Assembly (NCBI GenBank): GCA_012842495.1
Contig: DUSS01000009.1
Span: 1-64,000, forward strand
DNA: 64,000 nt
Reading direction: 5' to 3'
Source: Candidatus Fermentithermobacillaceae bacterium
GTDB taxonomy: Bacteria > Bacillota > Sulfobacillia > Fermentithermobacillales > DUSS01
The notes beneath the pieces were generated by a model. It was not told the origin of the DNA. It searched no databases and was given only the letters and a program-made list of their open reading frames with translations. Shown here piece after piece: positions 45,542 through 53,045 of the stretch (its first letter is position 1; each line of letters starts with the position of its first letter). Made by a program: the position numbers and the translations under genes.

Positions 45542-45740
45542 ACAGTTTTACCCACATATTGTAGTACAGCCATTGGTTGGCATTTCCGCTGCTATACATC
45601 CGAGCAACGCAATAGCTCCAGACGTTTCCGTAGGATATGTAGTGTATGTCTTGTGCGGTCCATCCGTTGTCGAAAGACGGATTCGACTCGCCCGAGAAAT
45701 CGTCCCATCTGCCAGCATGATCACCGAAATTGTAAAGTCT
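45510..45740 (-). pseudogene. Unrecognised coding fragment rich in aromatic residues
   Basis: Between the methyltransferase stop and the IS21 relic, one minus-strand frame stays open for about 75 codons and reads as a plausible protein: NRLYNFGDHAGRWDDF, then NPSFDNGWTAQDIHYISYG and NQWLYYNMWVKLYG. It has no start and runs into the IstA fragment. The Trp/Tyr/Asn/Gly-rich character suggests an exported or surface protein. I cannot name a family. Confidence 0.35.
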
Positions 45741-45742
45741 AT

Positions 45743-46804
45743 TCAGTCCTGTATTTTGCTCCGGTCACCCTGTCTGAGCTGCTGCTTTCTCTTTACCACC
45801 ACCGTGCACCATTCAAGGACCGTTTCCTTGAGCGGAAGGGCGTCTATTCCTGCTCCTTCTATCAGGCAACTTTTCGGGGTAGGCAGCGCTCTCACCGCAA
45901 TTGCGTTCTCGACTCCGGCATCAAGGCCAGCTCTTGAAAGGGCATCGAGGGCACTCGCTTTGAACGCGAGCTCCTCCAACCCATAGTTTCGCAGGTATTC
46001 CCTGCTCTCAATGTCATGTTCGGGGTGGAAGAGACATACTGCCAGGAGCTCGCCTGAGAGGACTCTGGCTACCTCTTTGACAGTCTCATTTGCCCCATAC
46101 TGGATATTTTGAAACCCCACGTAAGTGGTCAGCGCTGAGATAGAGTTATTCTTGAAGGGCATTTTCCTCACATCAAAAGCCAGGAACTCAGTGCGGTCCG
46201 CCAGGCCGCACCAGCGATAATAGGCCTTTTGCCGGCGCAGGACACGAGGGCTGAAATCGCTGATAACCGTCCTTATACCGGAAGTCTCCTTAAGAATTGC
46301 ATCTACCAGAGTACACATGCCCGAAGCAAGGTCCACGACCAGACCCTCGCCGCCCAAGAACCTGTGCTTAAGCCGGTGAATCACGAAGTCTATCTGGGCG
46401 CGGCTCCCTCTCCGGTATTCATCTGTGTAGATCCCGACGGATGCCTGAGCGAAAGCTTCTTCCGCCTCGCGATAGAGCCCTCTTTCGGCGAGAACCATGC
46501 CTCTGAAGTGCTGGTCTGCAGGTGACAGGGATTGTAGCGGCGAGCCCAGCAACTTTTCTTCGATATCCGGCCGCTCCTTTAGGAACCGCGTCAAGTGGCT
46601 GTCCACCGCTTCCCAGAGGTCTTCCCTCGGAAGGTCGGGGGTCAGAAAGATCCCAATCCCATCTTTCACCGGATAGGTGGCCGAGCAGTTCGTACAGCGG
46701 GCTTCGCCTTCAAGTATCTGGTGCCTTTCTACCTGTTGGACCTGCCAGGAAAGAGTACTTCCGCACGATGGACACTGGAGCATATCTACTAGATCGCGAT
46801 GCAT
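45743..46804 (-). CDS. SAM-dependent methyltransferase with Trm112-like zinc ribbon
   Basis: 353 residues from ATG 46804 with AAGGAGG 9 nt upstream; the longer frame to 47101 only mirrors glgP. The N-terminus is a Trm112p/UPF0434-like ribbon (MLQCPSCGSTL, then EARCTNCSATYPVKDGIGIFL). A class I methyltransferase follows, with motif I GLVVDLASGMCTLVDAIL and TVISDFSPRVLRRQK. The catalytic context GFQNIQYGANETVKEVARVL resembles ubiquinone/menaquinone-type or small-molecule methyltransferases. It lies 59 nt after the glgP stop on the same strand and may be co-transcribed. Confidence 0.8.
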   Translation of the reverse strand: MHRDLVDMLQCPSCGSTLSWQVQQVERHQILEGEARCTNCSATYPVKDGIGIFLTPDLPREDLWEAVDSHLTRFLKERPDIEEKLLGSPLQSLSPADQHFRGMVLAERGLYREAEEAFAQASVGIYTDEYRRGSRAQIDFVIHRLKHRFLGGEGLVVDLASGMCTLVDAILKETSGIRTVISDFSPRVLRRQKAYYRWCGLADRTEFLAFDVRKMPFKNNSISALTTYVGFQNIQYGANETVKEVARVLSGELLAVCLFHPEHDIESREYLRNYGLEELAFKASALDALSRAGLDAGVENAIAVRALPTPKSCLIEGAGIDALPLKETVLEWCTVVVKRKQQLRQGDRSKIQD

Positions 46805-46863
46805 AGTACGTGCCTCCTTGGGCGGACCGGATTTGCTGCTCCCCGGTGCCGCCGGTACACTCG

Positions 46864-48501
46864 TCAGTACATCTTTGCGTAATATTCCTGCACCATGCGG
46901 TCGGAGGAAAACTGTTTCTGCGACATGCTGATGCTCGAACGCATCATCTGGACCCACCTGTCGCGCCTGTCGTAATAGGTGGGCAGAACCTCCCCGAAAA
47001 GCACCTTGTACAGCGAGTCCAAATCGTGCGCGTCTGAACCCTCGACGCCGTCCCCGAATTGCCAGCCATTCACCCCGTGAACACAGGCTTCCGGCCACCA
47101 CCCGTCGAGAATGCTCAGGTTCAACACGCCGTTCATGGCGGCCTTCATGCCTGAGGTGCCGCAGGCCTCGAGAGGACGCCGGGGGTTATTGAGCCAAACA
47201 TCCGAACCCCTGGTCATGAGCCGGCCGATTTTCATGTCATAGTTCTCGAGGAAGACCACGCTCCTGGGATACTTCCTCGCGTAGCGGGCTAGATTCGCGA
47301 CTATCTCCTTGCCAATATCGTCCTGCGGGTGCGCCTTGCCCGAAAAGATTATCTGAATACGACCATCCTCAAGATAAGGCTCGATCAGCTTGGGCTTTCG
47401 GAAAATGAGGTCGCTGCGCTTGTACGCCACCGCCCGCCGGGCAAATCCGATGAGTAGCCGGTCCGGGGCGAGACGAACTCCCGTCCGCTGTCTCACTTCT
47501 TCCAGAAGTTCCTCTTTACAAGCCATGTGAGCTGCCCAGAGGTCGCCGTTTTCGACGAAAGCGCGGCGAATCCGTTCGTCCTGCCACGTCCCGGGGTGAA
47601 CCCCGTTGGTGATCGCGATTATGTTGGGGGCACCCTTCACATCCTGCCACATCCGGCGGGCGGTAACCCCGTGCAGTTGCGAAACGCCGTTGGCGGCTCG
47701 GGACAGCCGCAGTCCGGCTACGGTCATGTTGAATGGGCTTCCGCCGATCTCGATCATCTGATCCAGGGTAAGACCATTGTTCGCCCCCATGTATTTCAAG
47801 AGCTCGTGCCTGTGAGACTCGTTGCCCTCTTTGACCGGTGTGTGGGTGGTGAACACTATCTGCCGGCGCGCGGCGTTCCACGCTTCGTGGAAGGACATGC
47901 CCTGTTCTTGCATCCTTTCGCGGATGAGTTCGATTCCCGCCAGCACGGCGTGACCCTCGTTGAAGTGGTAGACATCTACCTCTATGCCCAGCGCCTTCAG
48001 GGCACGGACACCGGCGATGCCGAGCACCATTTCCTGAGCTACCCGCTCCTCAGAAAACCAACCGTAAAGCTGGCCCGTGATCCAGCGGTCCTCGTTTTCC
48101 GGTAGATTGGTGTCGAGCAAGTACAGCGGGGCGTTGCCGTATTTATCGAGCAGCCACACCTTGCAGGTCACCTTTCGACCCCGTATGTCCACGCTCACCC
48201 TGACACCCGTGTCCTTCAAGAAGTCGTAGGAATAGCACGGATACGAGTCATACGGCCTGCCGCCCGGCCCCAAACGCTGCCAGGTGTAACCTTGACGCCA
48301 CAGGATCCCGACGCCGACTACGGGCAGGTTCAAATCCGAGGCGGATTTCAGGAAGTCGCCTGCCAGTATCCCGAGTCCTCCAGCATATGCGTGGAATTCC
48401 TCGTGAAGTCCATACTCCATGCAAAAGTAGGCCACCCGGAGCTTGCGCTTTTCGGAATCGACTTGACTCCCGTCCATGTTGAGGTCGTTGTTCTCGGCCA
48501 T
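46864..48501 (-). CDS. glgP: Glycogen/alpha-glucan phosphorylase, short thermophile type
   Basis: 545 residues, GT35 family short form. The N-terminal VAYFCMEYGLHEEFHAYAGGLGILAGDFLKSASDL motif, HFNEGHAVLAGIELI, FTTHTPVKEGN, and the PLP-lysine region RPLEACGTSGMKAAMNGVLNLSILDGWW are intact. It releases glucose-1-phosphate from alpha-1,4-glucans. ATG with GGGAGG 9 nt upstream. A LacI-type operator and a second palindrome lie 190-240 bp upstream. A decayed partial copy of this gene lies at about 49187-49390 on the other strand. Confidence 0.93.
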   Translation of the reverse strand: MAENNDLNMDGSQVDSEKRKLRVAYFCMEYGLHEEFHAYAGGLGILAGDFLKSASDLNLPVVGVGILWRQGYTWQRLGPGGRPYDSYPCYSYDFLKDTGVRVSVDIRGRKVTCKVWLLDKYGNAPLYLLDTNLPENEDRWITGQLYGWFSEERVAQEMVLGIAGVRALKALGIEVDVYHFNEGHAVLAGIELIRERMQEQGMSFHEAWNAARRQIVFTTHTPVKEGNESHRHELLKYMGANNGLTLDQMIEIGGSPFNMTVAGLRLSRAANGVSQLHGVTARRMWQDVKGAPNIIAITNGVHPGTWQDERIRRAFVENGDLWAAHMACKEELLEEVRQRTGVRLAPDRLLIGFARRAVAYKRSDLIFRKPKLIEPYLEDGRIQIIFSGKAHPQDDIGKEIVANLARYARKYPRSVVFLENYDMKIGRLMTRGSDVWLNNPRRPLEACGTSGMKAAMNGVLNLSILDGWWPEACVHGVNGWQFGDGVEGSDAHDLDSLYKVLFGEVLPTYYDRRDRWVQMMRSSISMSQKQFSSDRMVQEYYAKMY

Positions 48502-48690
48502 TAGCTATTCCTCCCCTTCAACGAGTCCCGCCCTTAAGTGGCTCAGACGGTCCGCAACGCTTTGCGAAAGCCGTTAGCTATCTCTTCTCATCAATCAATC
48601 CCCCTACCGCATGGCGCGCAGACGGAGACGCCTGGACCGAGCTCGAAGCGGTGCTGCCGCGATGAACCCGGTGATTTCATATTGCGCATG

Positions 48691-48705
48691 ATGCGTATTA
48701 CGCAT
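48691..48705. promoter_or_regulatory. 15-bp palindrome upstream of glgP
   Basis: ATGCGTA-T-TACGCAT is a perfect 7-1-7 palindrome about 190 bp before the glgP start. A partial repeat (GCGCATG) lies just to its left. It may be a repressor or activator site for the glgP operon. No regulator is encoded next to it. Confidence 0.4.
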
Positions 48706-48724
48706 ATCGCAGGTGACGACACCA

Positions 48725-48742
48725 TGTGCAAACGCTTGCACA
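48725..48742. promoter_or_regulatory. LacI-family-type operator upstream of glgP
   Basis: TGTGCAAACGCTTGCACA has perfect 7-bp arms (TGTGCAA/TTGCACA) around a near-palindromic ACGC core with a central CG. This is the form of LacI/GalR-family operators, including CcpA cre sites and MalR sites. Its place upstream of a glucan phosphorylase gene fits sugar control. The inference rests on pattern alone. Confidence 0.55.
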
Positions 48743-48814
48743 AAAGAATTCGCCGCCGGCCCCGGGTTTCCTTCTCGGCACACTGGATAATTTTCAGGAT
48801 AGTAGTCCGTTTTG

Positions 48815-48915
48815 GTGCTCGCGGACACGCCCTATTGTTGTTCCCGAGGGCCAATTGCCAGCCCCGGTGTGTACGGTGGAGGTAGCCACATTCGCGGTAA
48901 CCCCAGCAGGACTTT
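48815..48915. repeat. Diverged repeat, copy A (partner at 56323-56410)
   Basis: Begins GGTGCTCGCG and shares with copy B the words CCTATtGTTGTTCC, a GTACGG-x-GAxGTAGCC block and TTCGC-x-G-x-AACCC. Both copies are followed within 30 bp by an inverted repeat. The minus-strand reading of the two is also alike (VATS-x-V, GTTIG, REH). The origin is unknown. The two copies flank the RiPP locus. Confidence 0.5.
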
Positions 48916-49186
48916 GGCCTGGGCCTCTTCTTGGCCAAGGAGATCGTTGAAGCTCACGGGGGCGCACCTCGGTGCAGAGCAAGTTCTTCCAACTCGTTGT
49001 AAAGTCTCGCGTAAAAGGAAGGACGCTCTTAGGGTCCGGGAAGAGGACCGTCAGTTACCACGCCCACGCCGATATCGCTCAGGGGGTCATCCTCCACCAC
49101 TTTTCCCCCAGCGAGGATCTTAACCCCCGTGCAGGCGCGGGAACCGAACAGGTATACCAGCGAGAACCCCAGTCTGTATGCGCATC

Positions 49187-49390
49187 ACAAGAGTGACCCG
49201 CAAAGTATGGCTGCCCGACAAGTACGGAAGCGTACCGCCGTATGTAGTTGACACCAACTTCCTCGTAAACGAGGACAGCCGGACCATAGGTAAGCTCTAC
49301 GGTTGGTTGTCCGAGGAGCGCGCCCCCAAGCAGATAGTTACCAGGGCTGCTCGGTTGTGCAGGTTAAGCGCCCTCAGTTTGAACGCTTAC
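49187..49390 (+). pseudogene. Fragment of a second glucan phosphorylase gene
   Basis: A plus-strand frame gives VTRKVWLPDKYGSVPPYVVD, then TNFLVNEDSRTIGKLYGWLSEERAP. It aligns closely with the intact GlgP segment VTCKVWLLDKYGNAPLYLLD, TNLPENEDRWITGQLYGWFSEERVA and on to the ALKALGIEVDVY region. Only about 68 residues remain and the orientation is opposite to glgP. It is a decayed duplicate or a rearrangement scar at the edge of the RiPP locus. Confidence 0.75.
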
Positions 49391-51394
49391 CGGTGAACCG
49401 TACTCGGTTCGGGCAGTTAGCGGTGGACCATGTCCTGTTCCGGCAGTCGCCAGCGAAGCGGTCTCCAGCTCGAGTAATTCCACGTCTTTTCTGAGATCAC
49501 GTAGGTCCCACCGCCGCTTCTGGTACACCGTGAACGCGCAGTTGTCCCAGTACCGGGATTCCTGAAGATCTCCTTGCTGTTCAAGGAGCTTCGAAAGCCA
49601 CAGAGCAGCGCAGGCGGAGTCCCGTTCATCGCCGCTCTTACGGAAATAATCAAAAGCCTGCCTTGCGCAGGAAATGGCTTGCCTCAGTTTGTTTTGCTGC
49701 TTGAAAATGGATGACCGGGTCAAACGGATCCAGCCGATTTCGTTATGGTTCCTTTCATTGAGGATCTGCTCAGCCTTCCTGAGCAAGGTCTCAGCTTCTT
49801 CCAGTTCACCCATTCTAGCATGGATCTTAGCGAGCTCCACCTGGTTGTAGGCTATATTAGGATGGGCTGGGTTGTCGACGTACGGACCCGCGCCCTTCTC
49901 GATGTGCTCCTTGGCTTCTTGTAACCGGCCCTCGCGGTAAAGGATCATCCCCAGGTTATTATGGGCAGCAGCCCGGTGAGCTTCTGTGGCATGTTCGTCC
50001 TGCAAAACACTGAGGAACCTCTGTTTAGCGGCAACCCACTTACGTTTTCGAAGATGGATGATTCCCGTAAGTAGCTCGTAATTGCACCGCAAGAATCCGA
50101 TCCTGGGGTCTGCCGAATCTTGCCCCGAGAACCAATCCTCCAGTTTGGCACACTGTTGCTCGGCAGCATCCAGTCTTGTCAGTTCGATCAAACATGAGAT
50201 GCTTGAGCAAAGGAGAGCCCCGTGGGTGTATGATCGTGCTAGGTGTTGTTCCTTAAGGCCCTGACGGTACCAGCGAAGAGCACCTACTGGATCTCTATCG
50301 AAGAATGCGTGTCCCATCCGAAGGCACACTTCGGCAGTCAAATCGGCAGTTAGATCGGATAGCTGGTCCTCGGTGGCGCAGCTCAGGGCAAGCGACCCGA
50401 GGGCTCTGGCGGCATCGCCCTCACCTGCCAATACCATACAGCGTGCGGCCTCACACAGGAGAATCGCCTCCTCACGACGGTTCTCGATCATACGACGGAG
50501 CAGAGCGGCTTTATGCCATGCATCTGCTGCATCAGTGAACAAGCCGTCCTTCTCGAATAGCCGGGCAGCATGCTCAAATCGAAACGATGCTTGGTCTATG
50601 AGGCCCGCACGGAGGAGGCACCGGGCCAGCCTTAGTTGAAAAAATGGGCCCGAATCTGGATACATCTCCATGGCTCTGGCAAGGGTTAGGTACATTGCTT
50701 TAATCTTGTCTTGAGTGTAGACACAACTCAATGGGAACTGAGGAGCGGCTGCGCTCAGGTTTACGCGATATCCGTCGGTGCTTTCCGCTAGAGTGATCAG
50801 GCCCCGAGCTTGAAGATTTGAGGCTAGCTCGATAAACGCTTGCTCCGTAAGGTTCGCTGTGGCAAGCACCCACTCGCTTCTCGCGTGCGGGCCAGCAATG
50901 TGGCACGCTGCAAGAAGTCTCTTTTCGGGTTCCTCCAGGGCAACTGTATCCGCGATCACCATCGAAGTGTGGGATTGGAGTTCCTTGATAACAGTAGCCA
51001 GGAAGTTCCGCACTGTGCGCGCTTCCGTATCGTTCAGCATGCCTGTTGCTAGGTAAAAAGGTGCCCTAAAATCGTGGCCGCGAATTAGGTCCAGAAAAGT
51101 ATCGATAACTTGACGAAGTCTCATGCGGTCCCGATCTTGCAGTGAGGGCCGCGTCCGATCGGTTTCCCACGGAGATAACTCGGGCAGTTCTTCAGAGTAC
51201 AGCACAGACAACGGGACCCCCAGAAACGAGGCGATACGATCCTTCATGTCGTCGCTCAGCCCTTTGGCCCCGTTCAGTACCAGTGAAAGATGCGAAGCGG
51301 AAATCTGCGTTCCTTTGGCCAGGTCTTTCAGTCGAAGGCCTCTCGTCTCGAGGAATGCTTTCACGTTACGGGAAAAGAGCGCTTGTGACGGCAT
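49364..51394 (-). CDS. XRE-family regulator with large TPR domain
   Basis: 676 residues from ATG 51394 with AGGAGG 8 nt upstream. An N-terminal Cro/CI helix-turn-helix (residues about 8-62: VKAFLETRGLRLKDLAKGTQISASHLSLVLNG) is followed by a helical region and then at least six tetratricopeptide-like repeats (for example AHNNLGMILYREGRLQEAKEHIEKG and LAKIHARMGELEEAETLLRKAE). HTH plus TPR is the layout of peptide-sensing RRNPP regulators (Rgg, PlcR, AimR), though this protein is about twice their length. It is transcribed away from the precursor genes, so it is the likely regulator of the RiPP locus. A small peptide gene lies upstream on its own strand. Confidence 0.8.
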   Translation of the reverse strand: MPSQALFSRNVKAFLETRGLRLKDLAKGTQISASHLSLVLNGAKGLSDDMKDRIASFLGVPLSVLYSEELPELSPWETDRTRPSLQDRDRMRLRQVIDTFLDLIRGHDFRAPFYLATGMLNDTEARTVRNFLATVIKELQSHTSMVIADTVALEEPEKRLLAACHIAGPHARSEWVLATANLTEQAFIELASNLQARGLITLAESTDGYRVNLSAAAPQFPLSCVYTQDKIKAMYLTLARAMEMYPDSGPFFQLRLARCLLRAGLIDQASFRFEHAARLFEKDGLFTDAADAWHKAALLRRMIENRREEAILLCEAARCMVLAGEGDAARALGSLALSCATEDQLSDLTADLTAEVCLRMGHAFFDRDPVGALRWYRQGLKEQHLARSYTHGALLCSSISCLIELTRLDAAEQQCAKLEDWFSGQDSADPRIGFLRCNYELLTGIIHLRKRKWVAAKQRFLSVLQDEHATEAHRAAAHNNLGMILYREGRLQEAKEHIEKGAGPYVDNPAHPNIAYNQVELAKIHARMGELEEAETLLRKAEQILNERNHNEIGWIRLTRSSIFKQQNKLRQAISCARQAFDYFRKSGDERDSACAALWLSKLLEQQGDLQESRYWDNCAFTVYQKRRWDLRDLRKDVELLELETASLATAGTGHGPPLTARTEYGSPVSVQTEGA

Positions 51395-51467
51395 GAGTGA
51401 TTCCTCCTGGAAAGGGCCTGTTCGTCTTCCGTGCGCTACGCTTACATTTGCGGTACCTGCTCAGCTT

Positions 51468-51716
51468 CTACGATCCTGGTTCCCCCGATCGACGGGTGTA
51501 GGGCATCCCCTCCAATAGGGGGCTTCGGAGGCATCTGCGGACCGTGGCGGACAACGTGGGGGGGTTCTCCCTACTGCCGATATCGATTAGGAGTCCAGAT
51601 GGGCACGACCAGACCGTGTCCGTACCCGAAAAGGCAGACCATACCACGAACCAGAAGACCGTCAGCCACACCACTAAAGTCATAAAGAAGGATTTTGTAG
51701 TACGACTTAGCCTCAC
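51468..51716 (-). CDS. Small protein with hydrophobic leader; possible signal peptide precursor
   Basis: 82 residues from GTG 51716, with GGAGG 9 nt upstream. The N-terminus is basic (MRLSRTTK), followed by a strongly hydrophobic segment (FFMTLVVWLTVFWFVVW) and then a polar C-terminal half with two Cys. It ends 73 nt before the XRE-TPR regulator start on the same strand. Small exported pro-peptides next to HTH-TPR proteins are the signal precursors in RRNPP systems, so this may be one. It could equally be an unrelated small membrane protein, or its 3' part may be chance. Confidence 0.45.
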   Translation of the reverse strand: MRLSRTTKSFFMTLVVWLTVFWFVVWSAFSGTDTVWSCPSGLLIDIGSRENPPTLSATVRRCLRSPLLEGMPYTRRSGEPGS

Positions 51717-52120
51717 ATCTGGCCACCTCCTCTGTTATCTGTTCTTTAACCGCCCATTGCTTTCCTTCTCAGGAAAGTAGGGTACTGGAGCATAGCGCAG
51801 GAGAGATAGCTCTACCTTGCTTGTTTGCCGTAAGAATAGTTTTTGACGACGAACATATGCATGGCGCAGCCGTATCAGCGGTCCCAGTGCTCGGGAATTT
51901 GCCGGTAAGCGACTCGGACCTCGGACACACGTGCCAGGGAGTTCATCCAATATCCCGCGTTTTACTCTCGGTGAACCACATGAAACGTGGAAGCACCAAG
52001 CAGCTTGATCCAGGCCGACTAGCCTTGTACTGTCTGAATTGGGGACTTCATCTGGAGTTGCCGCATGCTGAAAGGAGGGCTTCGCACGAAACCAGGCTAG
52101 ACTCGAAGGAGGTGAGAGAT
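51717..52120. promoter_or_regulatory. Divergent regulatory region of the RiPP locus
   Basis: About 400 bp between the leftward small ORF/regulator and the rightward precursor genes. A weak promoter-like pair TTGATC (52005) and TACTGT (52028) with 17-bp spacing points toward the precursors. No strong operator palindrome was found. The leader of precursor 1 (about 90 nt after that pair) ends in AAGGAGG. Confidence 0.35.
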
Positions 52121-52252
52121 GTGTTCAAAGTGGAAAAGGTGAGTCTCCCAGCTTCCACGGGTCTGATCCGCCTACTCGCTGACGGAAAATGGTGCGGCTC
52201 GGGGTGTGGCAACGGTTGCGGCAGGGGGTGCGGATTGGAATGCTACAACTGA
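52121..52252 (+). CDS. RiPP precursor peptide 1, Cys-Gly repeat core
   Basis: 43 residues from GTG 52121 with AAGGAGG exactly 8 nt upstream. The N-terminal leader MFKVEKVSLP is shared with the two peptides that follow. The core CGSGCGNGCGRGCGLEC has five Cys at 25, 29, 33, 37 and 41, spaced by exactly four, almost each followed by Gly, and ends C-Y-N. Such regular Cys spacing next to a SPASM radical SAM enzyme points to thioether (ranthipeptide/sactipeptide-like) modification. The frame extends upstream without a better start. The family is not one I know. Confidence 0.8.
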   Translation: MFKVEKVSLPASTGLIRLLADGKWCGSGCGNGCGRGCGLECYN

Positions 52253-52362
52253 TGGAAGCATCTGGCAGACTCCCTGAATTCATCGCGCAGCGTGGCCACG
52301 CGACTTAAATTGCAGCACAAAGCTGCCTATGACCAACTCACAACACGTCGGGAGGTAACAGC

Positions 52363-52494
52363 ATGTTCCGAGTGGAGAAAGTTTCGCTACCACGGGCTAG
52401 CAGGGTCGGAATACTTAGCGGCTTCGGGTGTGGAATGAGATGTGGCAGAGACTGTGGAGCAGTCTGCGGGTGGGGATGTGAGTGTAAGAATTAA
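52363..52494 (+). CDS. RiPP precursor peptide 2, Cys-Gly repeat core
   Basis: 43 residues from ATG 52363 with GGGAGG 7 nt upstream; too short for usual gene finders. Leader MFRVEKVSLP is near-identical to peptide 1. The core has six Cys at 23, 27, 31, 35, 39 and 41 (CGMRCGRDCGAVCGWGCEC), four steps of C-x3-C then C-x-C, ending C-K-N. Two core residues between Cys are aromatic or charged (Trp37, Asp30). It is separated from peptide 1 by 110 nt and has its own ribosome binding site, so the peptides are made separately. Confidence 0.8.
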   Translation: MFRVEKVSLPRASRVGILSGFGCGMRCGRDCGAVCGWGCECKN

Positions 52495-52554
52495 CAGTCA
52501 AGCACGACCTCTGGAAGAGTGCGGCTCAATAACGCCGGAAAGGAGGAGCGCGTC

Positions 52555-52680
52555 TTGTTCAAAGTGGAGAGAATAACCTTGCCACCCGGAAGTCAGATCA
52601 GCCCGCTGGCCGGCTACGTCTGCGGCATCGGCAGATGTGAGGGGCACATATGCGGGTTTGGCTGCGTCTGCCAAAACTAG
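52555..52680 (+). CDS. RiPP precursor peptide 3, divergent Cys-Gly core
   Basis: 41 residues from TTG 52555 with AGGAGG 8 nt upstream. Leader MFKVERITLP matches the other two. The core has five Cys at 23, 28, 33, 37 and 39: two C-x4-C steps, then C-x3-C and C-x-C (CGIGRCEGHICGFGCVC), ending C-Q-N. The looser spacing shows that the leader and the C-x-N tail are more conserved than the core, as expected when a leader-guided enzyme tolerates varied cores. The TTG start may lower its synthesis. Confidence 0.78.
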   Translation: MFKVERITLPPGSQISPLAGYVCGIGRCEGHICGFGCVCQN

Positions 52681-52745
52681 GGCTATACCAGAAGACGGGT
52701 TTGAAACCACAGGTAAAGTTTGTTGGCTGTTTGCGAAGCAGACTG

Positions 52746-52837
52746 GTCAAGGAGAGGCCGGTAGAGGTTGCTATCTGAGATTGCTGTTTACTAGTTGCGA
52801 CCGGCATAATCTCTGGTGGGTCAGGCCTCTCCTTGAC
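52746..52837. repeat. 14-bp perfect inverted repeat between precursors and maturase
   Basis: GTCAAGGAGAGGCC at 52746-52759 pairs perfectly with GGCCTCTCCTTGAC at 52824-52837. An inner pair, GAGATT at 52777 and AATCTC at 52808, nests inside, so the RNA could form one long hairpin. It lies in the 365-bp gap (52681-53045) that otherwise holds no gene. It may act as an attenuator or processing site that makes more precursor than enzyme mRNA, or be the ends of a small (MITE-like) element. Confidence 0.6.
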
Positions 52838-53045
52838 AGTGCGTAGGTGGTCCAGGTGGGCATGTGCATGATTGTCCATCTGCTGGCGGCTCGAGCAGTT
52901 CGGAGCTCCTATTGCGCATGTACCGATGCTATGAGGACAACTGAGGCAGGGTCTCACTGCGACAAGCGAGACCTCCGAGGTTAATACTACTCGACGGTTC
53001 CTTTGCGAGGGCAGAGTTAGAAAGGTGAACAGGGGGTTAATGTGA

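Larger units (their letters stand above)
48502..49186. other. Upstream region of glgP without intact gene
   Basis: About 685 bp. It contains two palindromes (48691-48705, 48725-48742) that may regulate glgP, and a segment (48815-48915) that recurs in diverged form at 56323-56410. The rest shows no convincing gene. The glgP fragment begins at its far end. Confidence 0.5.

Noticed and set aside
46804-47101. Upstream extension of the zinc-ribbon methyltransferase by about 99 codons
   Set aside because: The extension is antisense or shifted-frame text of glgP; the strong AAGGAGG before ATG 46804 fixes the start.
51735-51950. Minus-strand 71-codon frame upstream of the small leader-peptide gene
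   Set aside because: Composition looks non-coding (Arg/Leu/Pro-rich), no ribosome binding site, and it lies in the divergent promoter region.
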